Assembly: GCA_021324015.1 (NCBI GenBank)
Contig: JAJPJX010000060.1
Location: 62,001-126,000 of the forward strand
Length of the DNA stretch: 64,000 nucleotides
Origin: Solibacteraceae bacterium
Lineage (GTDB): Bacteria > Acidobacteriota > Terriglobia > Bryobacterales > Bryobacteraceae
Direction: 5' to 3'
The notes below the pieces were generated by a model. That model was not told where the DNA came from and did no database searches. It was given only the letters and a program-made list of their open reading frames with translations. Of the stretch, positions 1 to 8,932 are shown one piece after another. The translations under genes and the position numbers were made by a program. Each line of letters starts with the position of its first letter. Within the stretch, counting starts at the first letter, position 1.

Positions 1-1089
1 GTGCCACTGCGGGCCCGCGCCCGCGTACACGCCGACGTTGATCTGGATGGTCGATTGGGCGGTCCCGCCGTACATGTTGATCTCGCCCTCGCCAACCGGC
101 TTCGTGGACGTGACCCGCACGCATCCGTCGTCGGTCACGTCGGCGGTCGCCGCCAGGCCCGCGCCGATGAACGCCGTGTTGATGCCGGCGGCGACCTGCG
201 CCGAGGTCTGCGCGGGTCCCGCCGTGAGGCCGACATAGATGGGCGTCCCGTCGATGATAAACGTCAACGTGTCATTCGCGCCCGCCGTGATCGCGAACGG
301 GCCGGGATTGTACGTGCGGCAGGTCGCCGGCCCACCATGCGGCAGAGTGTTGTCGAACGTCACCCGGTTCTTATAAACCGGATCGATGGCCGTGACGTGG
401 CAGATCTCCTCCAGAGCGTACGGCGGGTCGTCCAGATAGATCGGATCGTACGTGAAGTACACCGTATCCCCGACCTTCAACTCCAACTCGCCCGTCACCG
501 GGTCGAGATCGGACGCCCAGAGGTCGATGGTCCCGTTGGGCGCGGAGAGCGAGCGCGGGAGTGCGTAGAGCTTTCCCCACGGGACGCAATCGAACTCCGT
601 GTCGCGGAAGACGATGGCGACGTGGTCGAGGCCCTCGTCGGCCTGCGTGCCCGACAATTCCACGCTCACACTGGCGGGCGTCTCGCCTCCAGACACGACG
701 CTGGCGTACGAGAGGAGCTTCACCTCGCGGATCTCGCCGGGACCGCCCTTCCCGCAGACGAAGGTCATCGCGTCCCATGACACGGAGGGGTACTTGGCGG
801 CGTCGAGGCGCATGGCACCATCGAGGTCGTGGTTGTACTCGATATCGAACTCCAGCGTCAGGCCGGAGAGATCCGTCCGCGGCAGGTGCTTCTGGCGCAG
901 GTGGTTGAAGTAATCGTACGCGTTGTAAAGCCCGAGCACCGCGAAGTCTTCGGCGGCTTGGAAGATGCCGGAGATGGAGACACCCGTGGCGGTCGCATCA
1001 TGGAGCGTGGTCGTCGCGGCACGCCCCGTGAAGCCCTGCAACTGGAAGTTCCTGCGCGGATCGAAGATAGTGAGCGGTTCGCCAGCCAT
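1..1089 (-). CDS. Putative tail-tip structural protein, C-terminus outside window
   Basis: The frame is open from an ATG at 1089 to base 1 with no stop, so at least 363 residues are present and the C-terminus lies beyond the left edge. The protein starts MAGEPLTIFDPRR and has a mixed, beta-rich composition without membrane segments. Its ATG lies two bases after the stop of the large hub gene, so it is translated as part of the tail operon. I do not recognise a family. A tail-tip or central-fibre role is inferred only from position downstream of the hub. No competing minus-strand frame is open across this interval, and the plus-strand frame over it has phage-atypical arginine-rich composition. 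Confidence 0.7.
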   Translation of the reverse strand, partial: MAGEPLTIFDPRRNFQLQGFTGRAATTTLHDATATGVSISGIFQAAEDFAVLGLYNAYDYFNHLRQKHLPRTDLSGLTLEFDIEYNHDLDGAMRLDAAKYPSVSWDAMTFVCGKGGPGEIREVKLLSYASVVSGGETPASVSVELSGTQADEGLDHVAIVFRDTEFDCVPWGKLYALPRSLSAPNGTIDLWASDLDPVTGELELKVGDTVYFTYDPIYLDDPPYALEEICHVTAIDPVYKNRVTFDNTLPHGGPATCRTYNPGPFAITAGANDTLTFIIDGTPIYVGLTAGPAQTSAQVAAGINTAFIGAGLAATADVTDDGCVRVTSTKPVGEGEINMYGGTAQSTIQINVGVYAGAGPQWH

Positions 1090-1091
1090 TT

Positions 1092-4000
1092 TTAGGTCTG
1101 GATTACAACGGTCAAATCGGTGCCGGGGTCCGGACTGGCCACGGCGAGGATATCGAACGCAAGGCTGTCGCCCTCGCTGATGGTCGCGGTCGGCCAGATC
1201 GTCGGGCGCACCGTGGCGCCGGGGTCGTGGTCCTTGGTGAAGATGGCGTCGAACGTCTGTGCGTCCGGATCGGCCGCGAGCACCTGGACGTACTCCTCGT
1301 AGGCCTTGCCGAGGTTGATGTGAACGAACTCTCCCACATCGAAGCCGAGTTTGTTCGCACCGTACGACGCCGTGTTGACGGTCTGTTGGCCCGCGCCGAG
1401 CGTCACAGCGTCCACAATGATGATGCCGAAGTCGTTGTAAGGCAGGCGGCGCGTCGGCGGCTTGCCGTACCCCTCCTCCAGCAGGAAGTCGTACGTGTTC
1501 TTCGCGCCGTCCGGAATCATCTGTGCGATACCCATGTACTCAAGCGGTTGCCACGTTGCACCGTCGTCCTTCGAGTACTTCACCAGGAACGCGCTCTGCC
1601 CGTCCGTGGTCGGCGTCTGCACGTACGCGAAGACGCACCGGATCGAGGCGCTATCGTGGACGCGCATTGGGATGACCACGGTGTCCGCAACCGCCAGAGG
1701 GCCGGGGATCTGGAAGGAGTAAGCGCCGCCGTTGCACGTCCGGTCTCCCGGCATGAACGGTTCGCTGTGGTGCGACAACGGCCAGACGGTGAACGGACTG
1801 TAGCCGAAGTTATTGGCCACGCCGACGAGCATCGCGACCACGCTGGCAGACGGGAGGCTTGCTTCCACGCGTGCCGGGATGCCCGGCGTCCGGAAGAAGC
1901 CCTTCTTCACCGAGTAAGTGAAGATCCGGTAATCGAGCTTGAAGAACCGGATGCCAGCAGCGTGCGCGCACCGCAATGTCCCAAACGTGGCGAAGCCAGG
2001 ATCGACTCCGGGCCACGCACGCTGAAACTGGAAATTGCCGGTCGGGACCACGTCGCCCGTGGCACCAGGCCCAACGATCTGCGCGCACTCGTACGAGCGC
2101 AGGTATCCCACGTCCGGATTCTTCCCCTCGTCGTTGAAGACCACGAAGTCGCCCACCTTGAACGTGCGGCTGGTGTCCGGGTTCATCGTGCAGGCGACCG
2201 TCGCTGGATCGGTGGTCTTGTCGATGGCGGCGTCGAGGCTGGCCCACAGATCGGTGGCCAGTTCGTCCACGTAGTACAGTGCCATCGCGACCTCGTGCGC
2301 GGAGACGATGTTCATGTTGCCCGCCGCATCCGGCGCGACCTGAATGTCATCGAGCGCGATGGTCCCGTAGTCTCCGAGCTTCGGCGTCCCGCTGACAATG
2401 CCCGGAACCCCGGTGTCGTACATGATCTCTTCGGGCACCGGCTCCGGCACCACGTCGGCGGGTTTCGGGCCGGTGACCAGATCGTACATGCTGTCGGTCG
2501 TCGTGCGGCCCTGCACGTCAATGGAGAAGTCCTTGTTGAGCTTCCAGGAGACCACACGGAACTCGCCCGCGCCTCCGGGCATGTCCGCATGGGTCATCGA
2601 GCAGACCATCCCAGGCTCCGTGTTGAGCGCGAGCACCGTCGTCTTGAAGCCGATCTGCCGCGCAGCTTTCCACTCCGACGCGCTGATGCCGCCCAACTCC
2701 TCACGCAGCCTCGTGCTGATGATCCGGGCGGCTTGGCTCTTGGTGGACGTGCCAGAGAGGTTGACGCTCGACTTGAGGTACGTCGGCCCCGCGCCGCCGC
2801 CGATGAGTACGGCGTGGCCGATGTCGTACACCGCCACGCTGTTGTTTACGAACGCGAAGTCCTGGTCCGCGAAGTTGGCCGTCAGATGGTTGAACGACGG
2901 CTTCACCGGAGCCAGTTGCAGGCTGGCGAAGAGGATGTTGCCCTCTGTGAACGCCTCGACCGCAGATGAGTTCTCGCGGATGCCGATCCGGAGCTTCCCG
3001 AACGCGAACGTGTAATAGCCGAGGCAGTTCATCAGGACCTCTTGAATCCAGTCCCGAAGCGGCTTCTCCTCCTGGAGCGCGCCGCGGAACGCAAACTGCG
3101 TCTCTGTGCCCGCGCCGACCATTTTGGTAACGGAGTCGTTGCAGATCGCGGCGGCATCGCTCGCGGCCTGCGCGTCGAACAGAGTGGCGGCGGCGACCAA
3201 CTGATCGTGGGTCGCGTCCGCGCCCAACCGGAGGCCACGCGCCCGGAGGAGCATGTTGACCGCGATCCACACCGGGTTGGTGAGAGCCGGCCCGTAAACC
3301 GGCGTGTCCGGATCGTCCCACGTCCAGCCACGGAGTCCCTGCGCGACCGTGGCGATCATCGCGTGGTCTCCGGGCTTCGAGAGTTGCAGGCCCTTCGAGT
3401 CCGACCGCCGGATCACTACGAACGCCGTGCCCGCTGCGAAGTTGTCCTTGTAGGTCGAGTTGCCGGAGTACACCTTCCGGAAGTCGCCGCCCGTCTGGTT
3501 GCCGGATTGGTCGAGCGAGAAGAAGTCCGTGTCTCCGGCCGGATCGCTGCCAAGCACCAACCGCAGGCCATAGTCGTTCTTCGGGAAGCCGTGGTGCGCC
3601 TGCCCGTCGAGCGTGTGGCCGACCAGCGTCTCCGCGTTGCCGTCGCCGTCCTTGTCCTCGTAGTGGGTCGGCGTGTACGCGACCAGCGGGCCTTCGCCCA
3701 CGATCCCCAACGCCTCGTAGAAGTCGCTCTCGTCCCGGCCCGCCGCGACCTTGCAGTTGACCGGCATCTCCGTGTCGGTGTACACCTCCGGCAGCACTTG
3801 GTCGTAGATCGAATCCGCGACGATGGACGTGCTGGTAAGCGTGCTCCTGCCGAAGCCCCACACGCCGGTCGAGTTGTCCTTGATCCGGACGCCCTGCGGT
3901 TCCGCGATGATGCCTCCGTAGTACTTCTTCATCCCGTGCGCGAGGCACCCGTTTGGCGTGTCGTAGTTCTTGTCGCAGGAGTTGGCGGCGGCATCGGGAA

Positions 4001-4949
4001 AGTGGACGAGATCGAGCGCGCCGTGGCCGGAGTACGGGCACGCCTGCGTGTTGAACGCCTTCCAGCACGTGCGGGAGATCTTGCGCGTCGGGTACGGCAG
4101 GTTCGACTCGTAGAGGCCATCCGACGCGCGCACCTGGAACTCCGGGCCAGCGTCGAGGGACCAGTCCACGATATCGCCCTTCCACAGGTCGATCTTGATG
4201 CCGGTGCCGACGTGGAACAGCGAGAACTCGACCGACGCGCGATACAGATCCACGTCGTTGGCGAGGTCGCGCATCACGCGATCCGCGTTGCCAAAGACGA
4301 ACGTGGCGTCGTCCGACTCGTTGCCCATCCCCTGCGTTATGCCGTCGAAGTCGATCAGGCGCGGCAGGTAGAGCTGCGCGCCGACCGTGCAACGGCGGTC
4401 GGAGACATAGATAGCCGGATACCCCGCCGTAAGCGGGAGGATCTTGATCAGCGGGATGACCTGCTGGACCTGCGAGAGGAGTGCGGTCGCCAAGGCTCCG
4501 GACGGGAAGCGGGTGACCGTGGAGTTGAGCGTGTACGTCGGCGGGTTGGCCGGGATCTCGATCAGGTTCACGCCGACCGAACACACCCAATCCGCGACCA
4601 TCTGCCAGGAGAGCGGTTCGTTGGCGAACCGGCAGGTGTAAGCGGTCGTGCCGTTGCCGTCGTCGTTGGGCGCGTTATAGGTGAACGCGCCGTACGGCCC
4701 GTACTTCGACTCCCAAAAGTTCCGGAGCGCGATCCGCTGCGTGTCGTTCAACCACGTGCGGCGCACAGTGAAGTGCCGCGCGCCCGTGCCCAACAGGAAC
4801 CGCTGCTCGATCTTGACGTTCCCCGAACCGAACTGGTGGATCGCCACGTCCGGATGGCTTGCGCGCCCGTACGGGAACTCGGGCACGATGGGGAACGTGC
4901 CGGAGGCAGCAATCTCCGGCACGTTGATGTTGCCGATCTGGTCAGCCAT
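1092..4949 (-). CDS. Large tail-tip hub protein combining DUF2460-like, gpL-like and gpJ-like regions
   Basis: This is a 1285-residue protein. Start ATG 4949 was chosen because residues upstream of it are a shadow of the preceding peptidase gene. Residues 1-135 resemble DUF2460-type distal tail proteins and recall the protein at 8531-8932. Around residues 290-335 four cysteines, C295, C304, C325 and C335, resemble the iron-sulfur cysteine pattern of lambda tail-tip protein L. Later segments (RDWIQEVLMNCLGYYTFAFG and a following GRTTTDSMYDL) look like lambda gpJ/HK97 hub proteins. The hub closes the tail tip and carries the central fibre. Having these parts in one chain is unusual, since lambda uses separate M, L and J proteins. 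The start overlaps the previous stop by 8 bases. Confidence 0.8.
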   Translation of the reverse strand: MADQIGNINVPEIAASGTFPIVPEFPYGRASHPDVAIHQFGSGNVKIEQRFLLGTGARHFTVRRTWLNDTQRIALRNFWESKYGPYGAFTYNAPNDDGNGTTAYTCRFANEPLSWQMVADWVCSVGVNLIEIPANPPTYTLNSTVTRFPSGALATALLSQVQQVIPLIKILPLTAGYPAIYVSDRRCTVGAQLYLPRLIDFDGITQGMGNESDDATFVFGNADRVMRDLANDVDLYRASVEFSLFHVGTGIKIDLWKGDIVDWSLDAGPEFQVRASDGLYESNLPYPTRKISRTCWKAFNTQACPYSGHGALDLVHFPDAAANSCDKNYDTPNGCLAHGMKKYYGGIIAEPQGVRIKDNSTGVWGFGRSTLTSTSIVADSIYDQVLPEVYTDTEMPVNCKVAAGRDESDFYEALGIVGEGPLVAYTPTHYEDKDGDGNAETLVGHTLDGQAHHGFPKNDYGLRLVLGSDPAGDTDFFSLDQSGNQTGGDFRKVYSGNSTYKDNFAAGTAFVVIRRSDSKGLQLSKPGDHAMIATVAQGLRGWTWDDPDTPVYGPALTNPVWIAVNMLLRARGLRLGADATHDQLVAAATLFDAQAASDAAAICNDSVTKMVGAGTETQFAFRGALQEEKPLRDWIQEVLMNCLGYYTFAFGKLRIGIRENSSAVEAFTEGNILFASLQLAPVKPSFNHLTANFADQDFAFVNNSVAVYDIGHAVLIGGGAGPTYLKSSVNLSGTSTKSQAARIISTRLREELGGISASEWKAARQIGFKTTVLALNTEPGMVCSMTHADMPGGAGEFRVVSWKLNKDFSIDVQGRTTTDSMYDLVTGPKPADVVPEPVPEEIMYDTGVPGIVSGTPKLGDYGTIALDDIQVAPDAAGNMNIVSAHEVAMALYYVDELATDLWASLDAAIDKTTDPATVACTMNPDTSRTFKVGDFVVFNDEGKNPDVGYLRSYECAQIVGPGATGDVVPTGNFQFQRAWPGVDPGFATFGTLRCAHAAGIRFFKLDYRIFTYSVKKGFFRTPGIPARVEASLPSASVVAMLVGVANNFGYSPFTVWPLSHHSEPFMPGDRTCNGGAYSFQIPGPLAVADTVVIPMRVHDSASIRCVFAYVQTPTTDGQSAFLVKYSKDDGATWQPLEYMGIAQMIPDGAKNTYDFLLEEGYGKPPTRRLPYNDFGIIIVDAVTLGAGQQTVNTASYGANKLGFDVGEFVHINLGKAYEEYVQVLAADPDAQTFDAIFTKDHDPGATVRPTIWPTATISEGDSLAFDILAVASPDPGTDLTVVIQT

Positions 4950-5259
4950 TGATTTCCTGCTTGGGTTGGAACTCGATGTGGATGTGGTCCACTTCCAGGA
5001 GCACGTCGAAGTCCTCGCCCAAACACGTCTTGATCTGCGCGATGAGCTTCGGAACGTCGGCGGGCGCCACGTCGCGCGTGCGGAGGTCGATGGCCGCGCC
5101 CGCATAGTGGAGCGAGCCAGCCATGTGCTTTCCGTCCACGCAGGCGGTGATCATCAGGTCGTGGCCCGCCGCCTTGTAGACTTCCATCGCGGCAACCGCC
5201 GCGAGCAGGATCTCCGGACGCATGCCGGTGATCCGCACACCAGCCTTGAGAGAGAGCAT
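4942..5259 (-). CDS. M15/VanY-like zinc peptidase, probable tail-associated peptidoglycan hydrolase
   Basis: The 105-residue protein carries SLHYAGAAIDLRT with H51 and D58, and DHIHIEF with H92 and H94, matching the HxxxxxxD and HxH zinc ligands of D-Ala-D-Ala carboxypeptidase/L-Ala-D-Glu endopeptidase folds (M15). There is no signal peptide. The gene sits between a fibre-module protein and the hub, overlapping both (TAATG upstream, ATGGCTGA downstream), so it is more likely delivered with the tail to open the wall during DNA entry than to act as the main lysin. A glucosaminidase endolysin is encoded separately at 62.7-63.2 kb. Function as an endolysin remains possible. Confidence 0.75.
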   Translation of the reverse strand: MLSLKAGVRITGMRPEILLAAVAAMEVYKAAGHDLMITACVDGKHMAGSLHYAGAAIDLRTRDVAPADVPKLIAQIKTCLGEDFDVLLEVDHIHIEFQPKQEING

Positions 5260-5528
5260 TACCGATCCTCCACTTTGACCGAGATGGTCCTGTCGTCCGT
5301 CTTGCCGCCCGCCGTCACGATCCGGTTGGTGACGAGGTATGTTGTCCCAGCGTTGCCTCCGCGCAGCCACACCGTCGTCTTGCTGGCGGTGGTGGTGTCG
5401 GTCACCTTCTCGATGGCCGCGCCTTCCTCCAGCAGCCACTCGCTGGACGCGATCTCGTCGCCAGCCAGCCACGCCGACCAGTCCACCGAATAGTCGAGGA
5501 CCGCATCCGGATCTTTGGTAAACGTCAT
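5259..5528 (-). CDS. Small Ig-like virion protein, fibre module copy 1
   Basis: An 89-residue protein of the common phage family that begins MTFTKDPDAVLDY, has a WLAGDEI segment and ends in a beta-sandwich-like stretch (TTVWLRGGNAGTTYLVTNRI). It is clearly paralogous to the protein at 58803-59072, with identical MTFTKDP and VTNRI landmarks. Such proteins are usually annotated as minor virion or fibre-associated components; the precise position on the particle is not known to me. It overlaps both neighbours (ATGA with the gene upstream in transcription, TAATG with the M15 peptidase downstream). Confidence 0.75.
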   Translation of the reverse strand: MTFTKDPDAVLDYSVDWSAWLAGDEIASSEWLLEEGAAIEKVTDTTTASKTTVWLRGGNAGTTYLVTNRIVTAGGKTDDRTISVKVEDR

Positions 5529-6151
5529 GCGTCGATGCTCCTTTTCTCCCGTTGGGGATGGATGGTCCGGTCCTCTCCGGCGACCGCCAGGGCGCGCGGC
5601 TCCGTGCGCACCAGGAGGCTCCGGTCCTCGCTACCAGGCCGGTACACCCGTGCCTCCGGGCGCACGCGCAAGGTGCGGCTGGCGGGCGTCCCGAGCGCCG
5701 ACAGCATGACGCCCACGACCCTGGACCGGCCTGCCGCCACGCCAGCCAAGGATCGCGCGCAGGACGCGCGCCCGAGGACGGTGGACGAACCACTTGCGGT
5801 GCCAGCCAACGGCGCAACACGGGCCAACTGTGCGCTAACGGTGGCCGATCCTGCGAGGACTCCCGCCAGCCTGCGGACGACCGCCAGGCGCGCGGCCACC
5901 GTGCCGGAGGCGGGGGCGATCCCGCGCAGGCCGCAAACTACCGCGACCGCGCCGGAGACGTACGACGTGCCAGCCGCCGCGCCGCCAAACCCGCGCGCAC
6001 GGGCCAGGATGCCGGAGGACACACCCTGGCCCGTGGCCGCGCCAGCCAGCCTCCGGACGACCGCCAGACGAGCGGTGCCGGAAGACAGGCCCGTTGCGGT
6101 GCCCGCCAGGACGACCGAGCGCGTCCCGCCGAACAGCAGGAGGAGGGACAT
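5525..6151 (-). CDS. LAG-repeat virion protein, fibre module copy 1
   Basis: A 208-residue protein beginning MSLLLLFGG, followed by an imperfect repeat of about 18-20 residues with the core R.LAG...G.S..S..LA, recurring roughly six times to residue 150, then a basic beta-like tail. Start 6151 was chosen over an upstream ATG because the paralogue at 59069-59575 also begins with MLLLLF. The LLLLF start is seen in other phage virion proteins. No catalytic motif is visible; the repeats suggest an elongated fibre or linker. The stop overlaps the next start (ATGA). Confidence 0.65.
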   Translation of the reverse strand: MSLLLLFGGTRSVVLAGTATGLSSGTARLAVVRRLAGAATGQGVSSGILARARGFGGAAAGTSYVSGAVAVVCGLRGIAPASGTVAARLAVVRRLAGVLAGSATVSAQLARVAPLAGTASGSSTVLGRASCARSLAGVAAGRSRVVGVMLSALGTPASRTLRVRPEARVYRPGSEDRSLLVRTEPRALAVAGEDRTIHPQREKRSIDA

Positions 6152-6155
6152 AGCC

Positions 6156-7697
6156 CTACTTCTGCACCGCCATCTCGAAGACTTCCGCGCCTGCCATGCG
6201 ATGGAGCAGCAGGAAAACGAGCTTCGTGCTGCCATCCACGAACATCGCGGTCGCCATGCGCTGGCCGACCGCCGCCGTGCCGACCGGATACCGCAGGTAG
6301 AACGCCGGAGAGAGCGTCCGGTTCTTGTTGTCCCACTTCAGGCACCGCTGCCCGCCGTTCGGGTTGATGAACGTGAACCGCCCGCCACTCGTGTACGGAT
6401 CGGGAGTGGCGGTCGTGCCGGTCGTGAACGTCATACCGGACCCGCCGTAAACGATGTTGGCGGTCCACAAGCCGGTCGCGCCGCCCGCAATGTCGAACAG
6501 ATCCATCACGGCGCCCGCGCCGCCACGGAAGACGTACACGTAACTGTGCCGCGCCTGCTTTGCGGCGTCCGGACGCATGAAGAACGACGGGCAGGCGACC
6601 GAGCCAGCAGCGTGCGCCGCCGAGCGCGCGGCGAACGTGGTCGTGTCCCAGGTGTTGCCGTTGATCTGGTACGTGTACGTGTTGGTCTGGCCCGATCCCC
6701 AGTACAGGATGCGGTCGCCGTTCAACTCGATCACGAAGACGGCGTTCGCGGAGGGCGTCACCGTCCAAGCCGCGACCGTATAGACCGGAGACGCGCCCGC
6801 CGTGTGGGACGTGATGTTCCTGCGCTGGCCAACGGCGGTCGGCGTCGTGGTGTCCTGCACAATGCGAATCTGGAAGTTCCGGTACTCGTTGGCGAGCACC
6901 GCCGCATCGCCGCCCGCCGCTTGCCCCGTGATGCTGGTGGCCGCGCTCGCGGTCGCAGTCAACTGGCCGAAGAAGCCATCGCCGGGATTCGCGTCGTACG
7001 GGACGTACGATTCATCGAGTCCCAGGAGGCAGCAGTCCGTGCCGAGCGGGGTCGGCAGGTTCGTGGTCGCGAGATTGCCGGAGAACGAGTTGGTAGCGAT
7101 GTCGTAATACTTCCAGCAGCCTGCGGCCAGCGTGCCCGCGCTCATCATGAACAGGCGTCCGGAGAGGATCTCGTACGCATCGCCGTTTGCCGGAGTGAAG
7201 GAGAGCGGAGAGTCGAGATAGATGGTCGGTGTCGTGCCACCCGTGTTGCCGATGATGGTCCGCTCCTCGACCTTGCCCGACCCGCCCGCGCTATTGCCGA
7301 TGATGCGGATTTTGAAGCCGTTCGAGTTGCCCTTGTTCGCCAACTGGTTCGGCGCAACGGCGGCGGGCAGAGCGGTGCTGAGGACCACGCTGGTCGTCGT
7401 GCCGCCCGCTGCGAGGGTGCCGCGCGGTCCCTGCGACGGCATCATCACCGCGCCCGCGCCCGCGCCGAACGTGCCGGTCAACGCGGGCGATCCCAACTGG
7501 AACCAATCGTCGTCCTCCACGTCGTACGCCCACAGCGTGGTCGCGTTGACCAGCAGGTACACGTAGGCTCCACGGTCGGCATTGTTCCGCAAGCCCGCGA
7601 CGAGCGCGGTCCCGGCAGCGGACGCAGCGGGCGCGTTGGCAATCGGGCGCCACTCGGGGAGATCGATCAACGGCTTGAAAGCGAGAGTCGTAGGCAT
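6156..7697 (-). CDS. Large beta-rich virion protein, possible receptor-binding subunit
   Basis: A 513-residue protein rich in Gly, Thr, Ala and aromatic residues, with repeated segments such as WAYDVEDDDWFQLGSP, CWKYYDIATNSFSGN and GLWTANIVYGGSGM spaced like blades of a beta-propeller. No enzymatic motif was found. It occupies the slot that in the second module (59593-60369) holds an unrelated-looking 258-residue protein, so this is the least conserved member of the duplicated module, as expected of a host-contact protein. That role is inference from position and divergence. It is followed at a 4-base gap by the LAG-repeat gene. Confidence 0.6.
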   Translation of the reverse strand: MPTTLAFKPLIDLPEWRPIANAPAASAAGTALVAGLRNNADRGAYVYLLVNATTLWAYDVEDDDWFQLGSPALTGTFGAGAGAVMMPSQGPRGTLAAGGTTTSVVLSTALPAAVAPNQLANKGNSNGFKIRIIGNSAGGSGKVEERTIIGNTGGTTPTIYLDSPLSFTPANGDAYEILSGRLFMMSAGTLAAGCWKYYDIATNSFSGNLATTNLPTPLGTDCCLLGLDESYVPYDANPGDGFFGQLTATASAATSITGQAAGGDAAVLANEYRNFQIRIVQDTTTPTAVGQRRNITSHTAGASPVYTVAAWTVTPSANAVFVIELNGDRILYWGSGQTNTYTYQINGNTWDTTTFAARSAAHAAGSVACPSFFMRPDAAKQARHSYVYVFRGGAGAVMDLFDIAGGATGLWTANIVYGGSGMTFTTGTTATPDPYTSGGRFTFINPNGGQRCLKWDNKNRTLSPAFYLRYPVGTAAVGQRMATAMFVDGSTKLVFLLLHRMAGAEVFEMAVQK

Positions 7698-8117
7698 TTA
7701 GCTGATCCTCATCCGGACGGAGTTATACCAGAGGTTCCGATCCAAGGGTTTACCGAGCACGTCCCAAATGGGAGCGCTGTTCAACTGGTTCAGGGACGTG
7801 ACTGCGGTCACGCCCGAGACTGTCGTGATGGTCGCCAGCGTGAGGCTGGCGGTGATCGCGTCGAGCAGGACGCGCGTCCTGCCGGAGCCGGGGTCCTGGT
7901 TGATCGGACGGGTGAGAGCCTCCAGGATCGCGTACAGGGCAGCGTTGATATCGGAGAGCGTTACCTCCTGCGTGCCGTCCGCGCGCACGCTGGCGTGATT
8001 CTCCGACCCCTCCGCGCCGTCCGTGAGCTTCATGCGCTGGTAATGCCGCCCGCTGCCGACCTGATCTGTGGCGACGGTGGCACCAGCACCGGGAGTGATA
8101 TCTACGTTGTCGGCCAT
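7698..8117 (-). CDS. Virion protein with conserved ATDQ N-terminus, module copy 1
   Basis: A 139-residue protein starting MADNVDITPGAGATVATDQV and containing HYQRMKLTDGAEG. The same landmarks (ATDQ, HYQRVKLMDGTEG) open the 390-residue protein at 60392-61564, so the two share an N-terminal domain of about 60 residues, while the C-terminal parts differ in length and sequence. The shared domain may be a capsid or tail attachment module and the rest a variable appendage; this is inference. The gene directly abuts the next one, with the stop TAA adjoining that ATG. Confidence 0.65.
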   Translation of the reverse strand: MADNVDITPGAGATVATDQVGSGRHYQRMKLTDGAEGSENHASVRADGTQEVTLSDINAALYAILEALTRPINQDPGSGRTRVLLDAITASLTLATITTVSGVTAVTSLNQLNSAPIWDVLGKPLDRNLWYNSVRMRIS

Positions 8118-8121
8118 CGGA

Positions 8122-8520
8122 TCAGTCCTCCTTCACGACCAGCGTCCCCGCACCGAACTGGCCGAAGTCTCCGTTGCCGACCGTCTTCGGCGTCGTGAGC
8201 GCGTCCCAGTAGAGCAGGTTGCCGTTGGTCTGAGCATCGAACACGCCGAACGCGACGGCCTGCGACCAGTCCGCGAGCGCCGGCCCGAACTGGATGTTGT
8301 TCGTGTTCGCCACCTTCCGGACGTTCCCGGCGTCGGTGGCGGGCGCACCGAACGTGATGGCCTGCCTCTGGTAGCCGTTCCCGGCCAACTCCGTGCCCGC
8401 GCCCGCATCGTCGGCGGGCGCCACAGAGAACAGGCCGACGTACGGCGTCACTCCGGCGAGTGCGCTGCCGCGCAGGACGTTGAGCACGGCATCGGTATAG
8501 GACTGCGACTTACCAGGCAT
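8122..8520 (-). CDS. Conserved virion protein (MPGKS family), module copy 1
   Basis: A 132-residue protein beginning MPGKSQSYTDAVLN and ending in FGQFGAGTLVVKED. It is the best conserved member of the duplicated module: the copy at 61568-61969 keeps MPGKS, VTPYV, FSVAP, NGNLLYW, TTPKTV and GDFGQF at the same spacing. Proteins of this type are widespread in phages and usually annotated as structural; no catalytic residue stands out. It follows the distal tail gene after a short gap and precedes the ATDQ protein by 4 bases. Confidence 0.7.
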   Translation of the reverse strand: MPGKSQSYTDAVLNVLRGSALAGVTPYVGLFSVAPADDAGAGTELAGNGYQRQAITFGAPATDAGNVRKVANTNNIQFGPALADWSQAVAFGVFDAQTNGNLLYWDALTTPKTVGNGDFGQFGAGTLVVKED

Positions 8521-8530
8521 GGGCTTCCCC

Positions 8531-8932
8531 TCAAGCGAGTTCGATCAGTTCGATTTGCACGTCCGACCGGCCAGGAGTTACGGACTGGCTCCAATCGGAA
8601 TTGAAGCGGACAGTGTACCTGCCGGTCACCGCCACGCCGGTCGGGTCGTACGAGAACTTAGGGCTCGTCTCGTACGGATCGTAAAAGTAGAACGGTTCGT
8701 GCGTCCCGTTCCGGGCTTCGTAAAAGGTCCGGAGCGCCGCCAACTGCGACGGCGTGAGGCGCTTCGTGAGCGTCCACTTCTTGCGGCTGGTGGACGCCTG
8801 CGCCGACCGTTGGGACTCGCCATTCCGGTACTCGTTGTCGATGACCGGGTACTCGCGCGTGTGGGTGAACGCGCGAGAGAGCGAGTTGGGCATCACCGTG
8901 GTCGGCGCGGCATTTGCAACGGAGCCAGGCAT
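8531..8932 (-). CDS. DUF2460-like distal tail protein
   Basis: A 133-residue protein starting at ATG 8932 (MPGSVANAAPTT), which overlaps the tape-measure stop as TAATG; longer upstream readings are shadows of the tape measure gene. The segment LTPSQLAALRTFYEARNG followed by FYFYDPYE matches the pattern of DUF2460/HK97-type minor tail proteins, in which an aromatic-rich F.F.DP motif follows a helical segment. It probably forms part of the distal tail ring joining the tube to the tip. The hub N-terminus (1092-4949) shows a similar LRNFWESKYG..GAF.Y layout. Confidence 0.7.
   Translation of the reverse strand: MPGSVANAAPTTVMPNSLSRAFTHTREYPVIDNEYRNGESQRSAQASTSRKKWTLTKRLTPSQLAALRTFYEARNGTHEPFYFYDPYETSPKFSYDPTGVAVTGRYTVRFNSDWSQSVTPGRSDVQIELIELA

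Noticed and set aside
1227-2969. Long plus-strand open frame of 580 codons
   Set aside because: It is antisense to the hub gene, has arginine/valine-rich shadow composition and no domain. Many similar plus-strand frames (such as 8914-12321, 17915-19651, 45-46 kb) are the same artefact of high GC.
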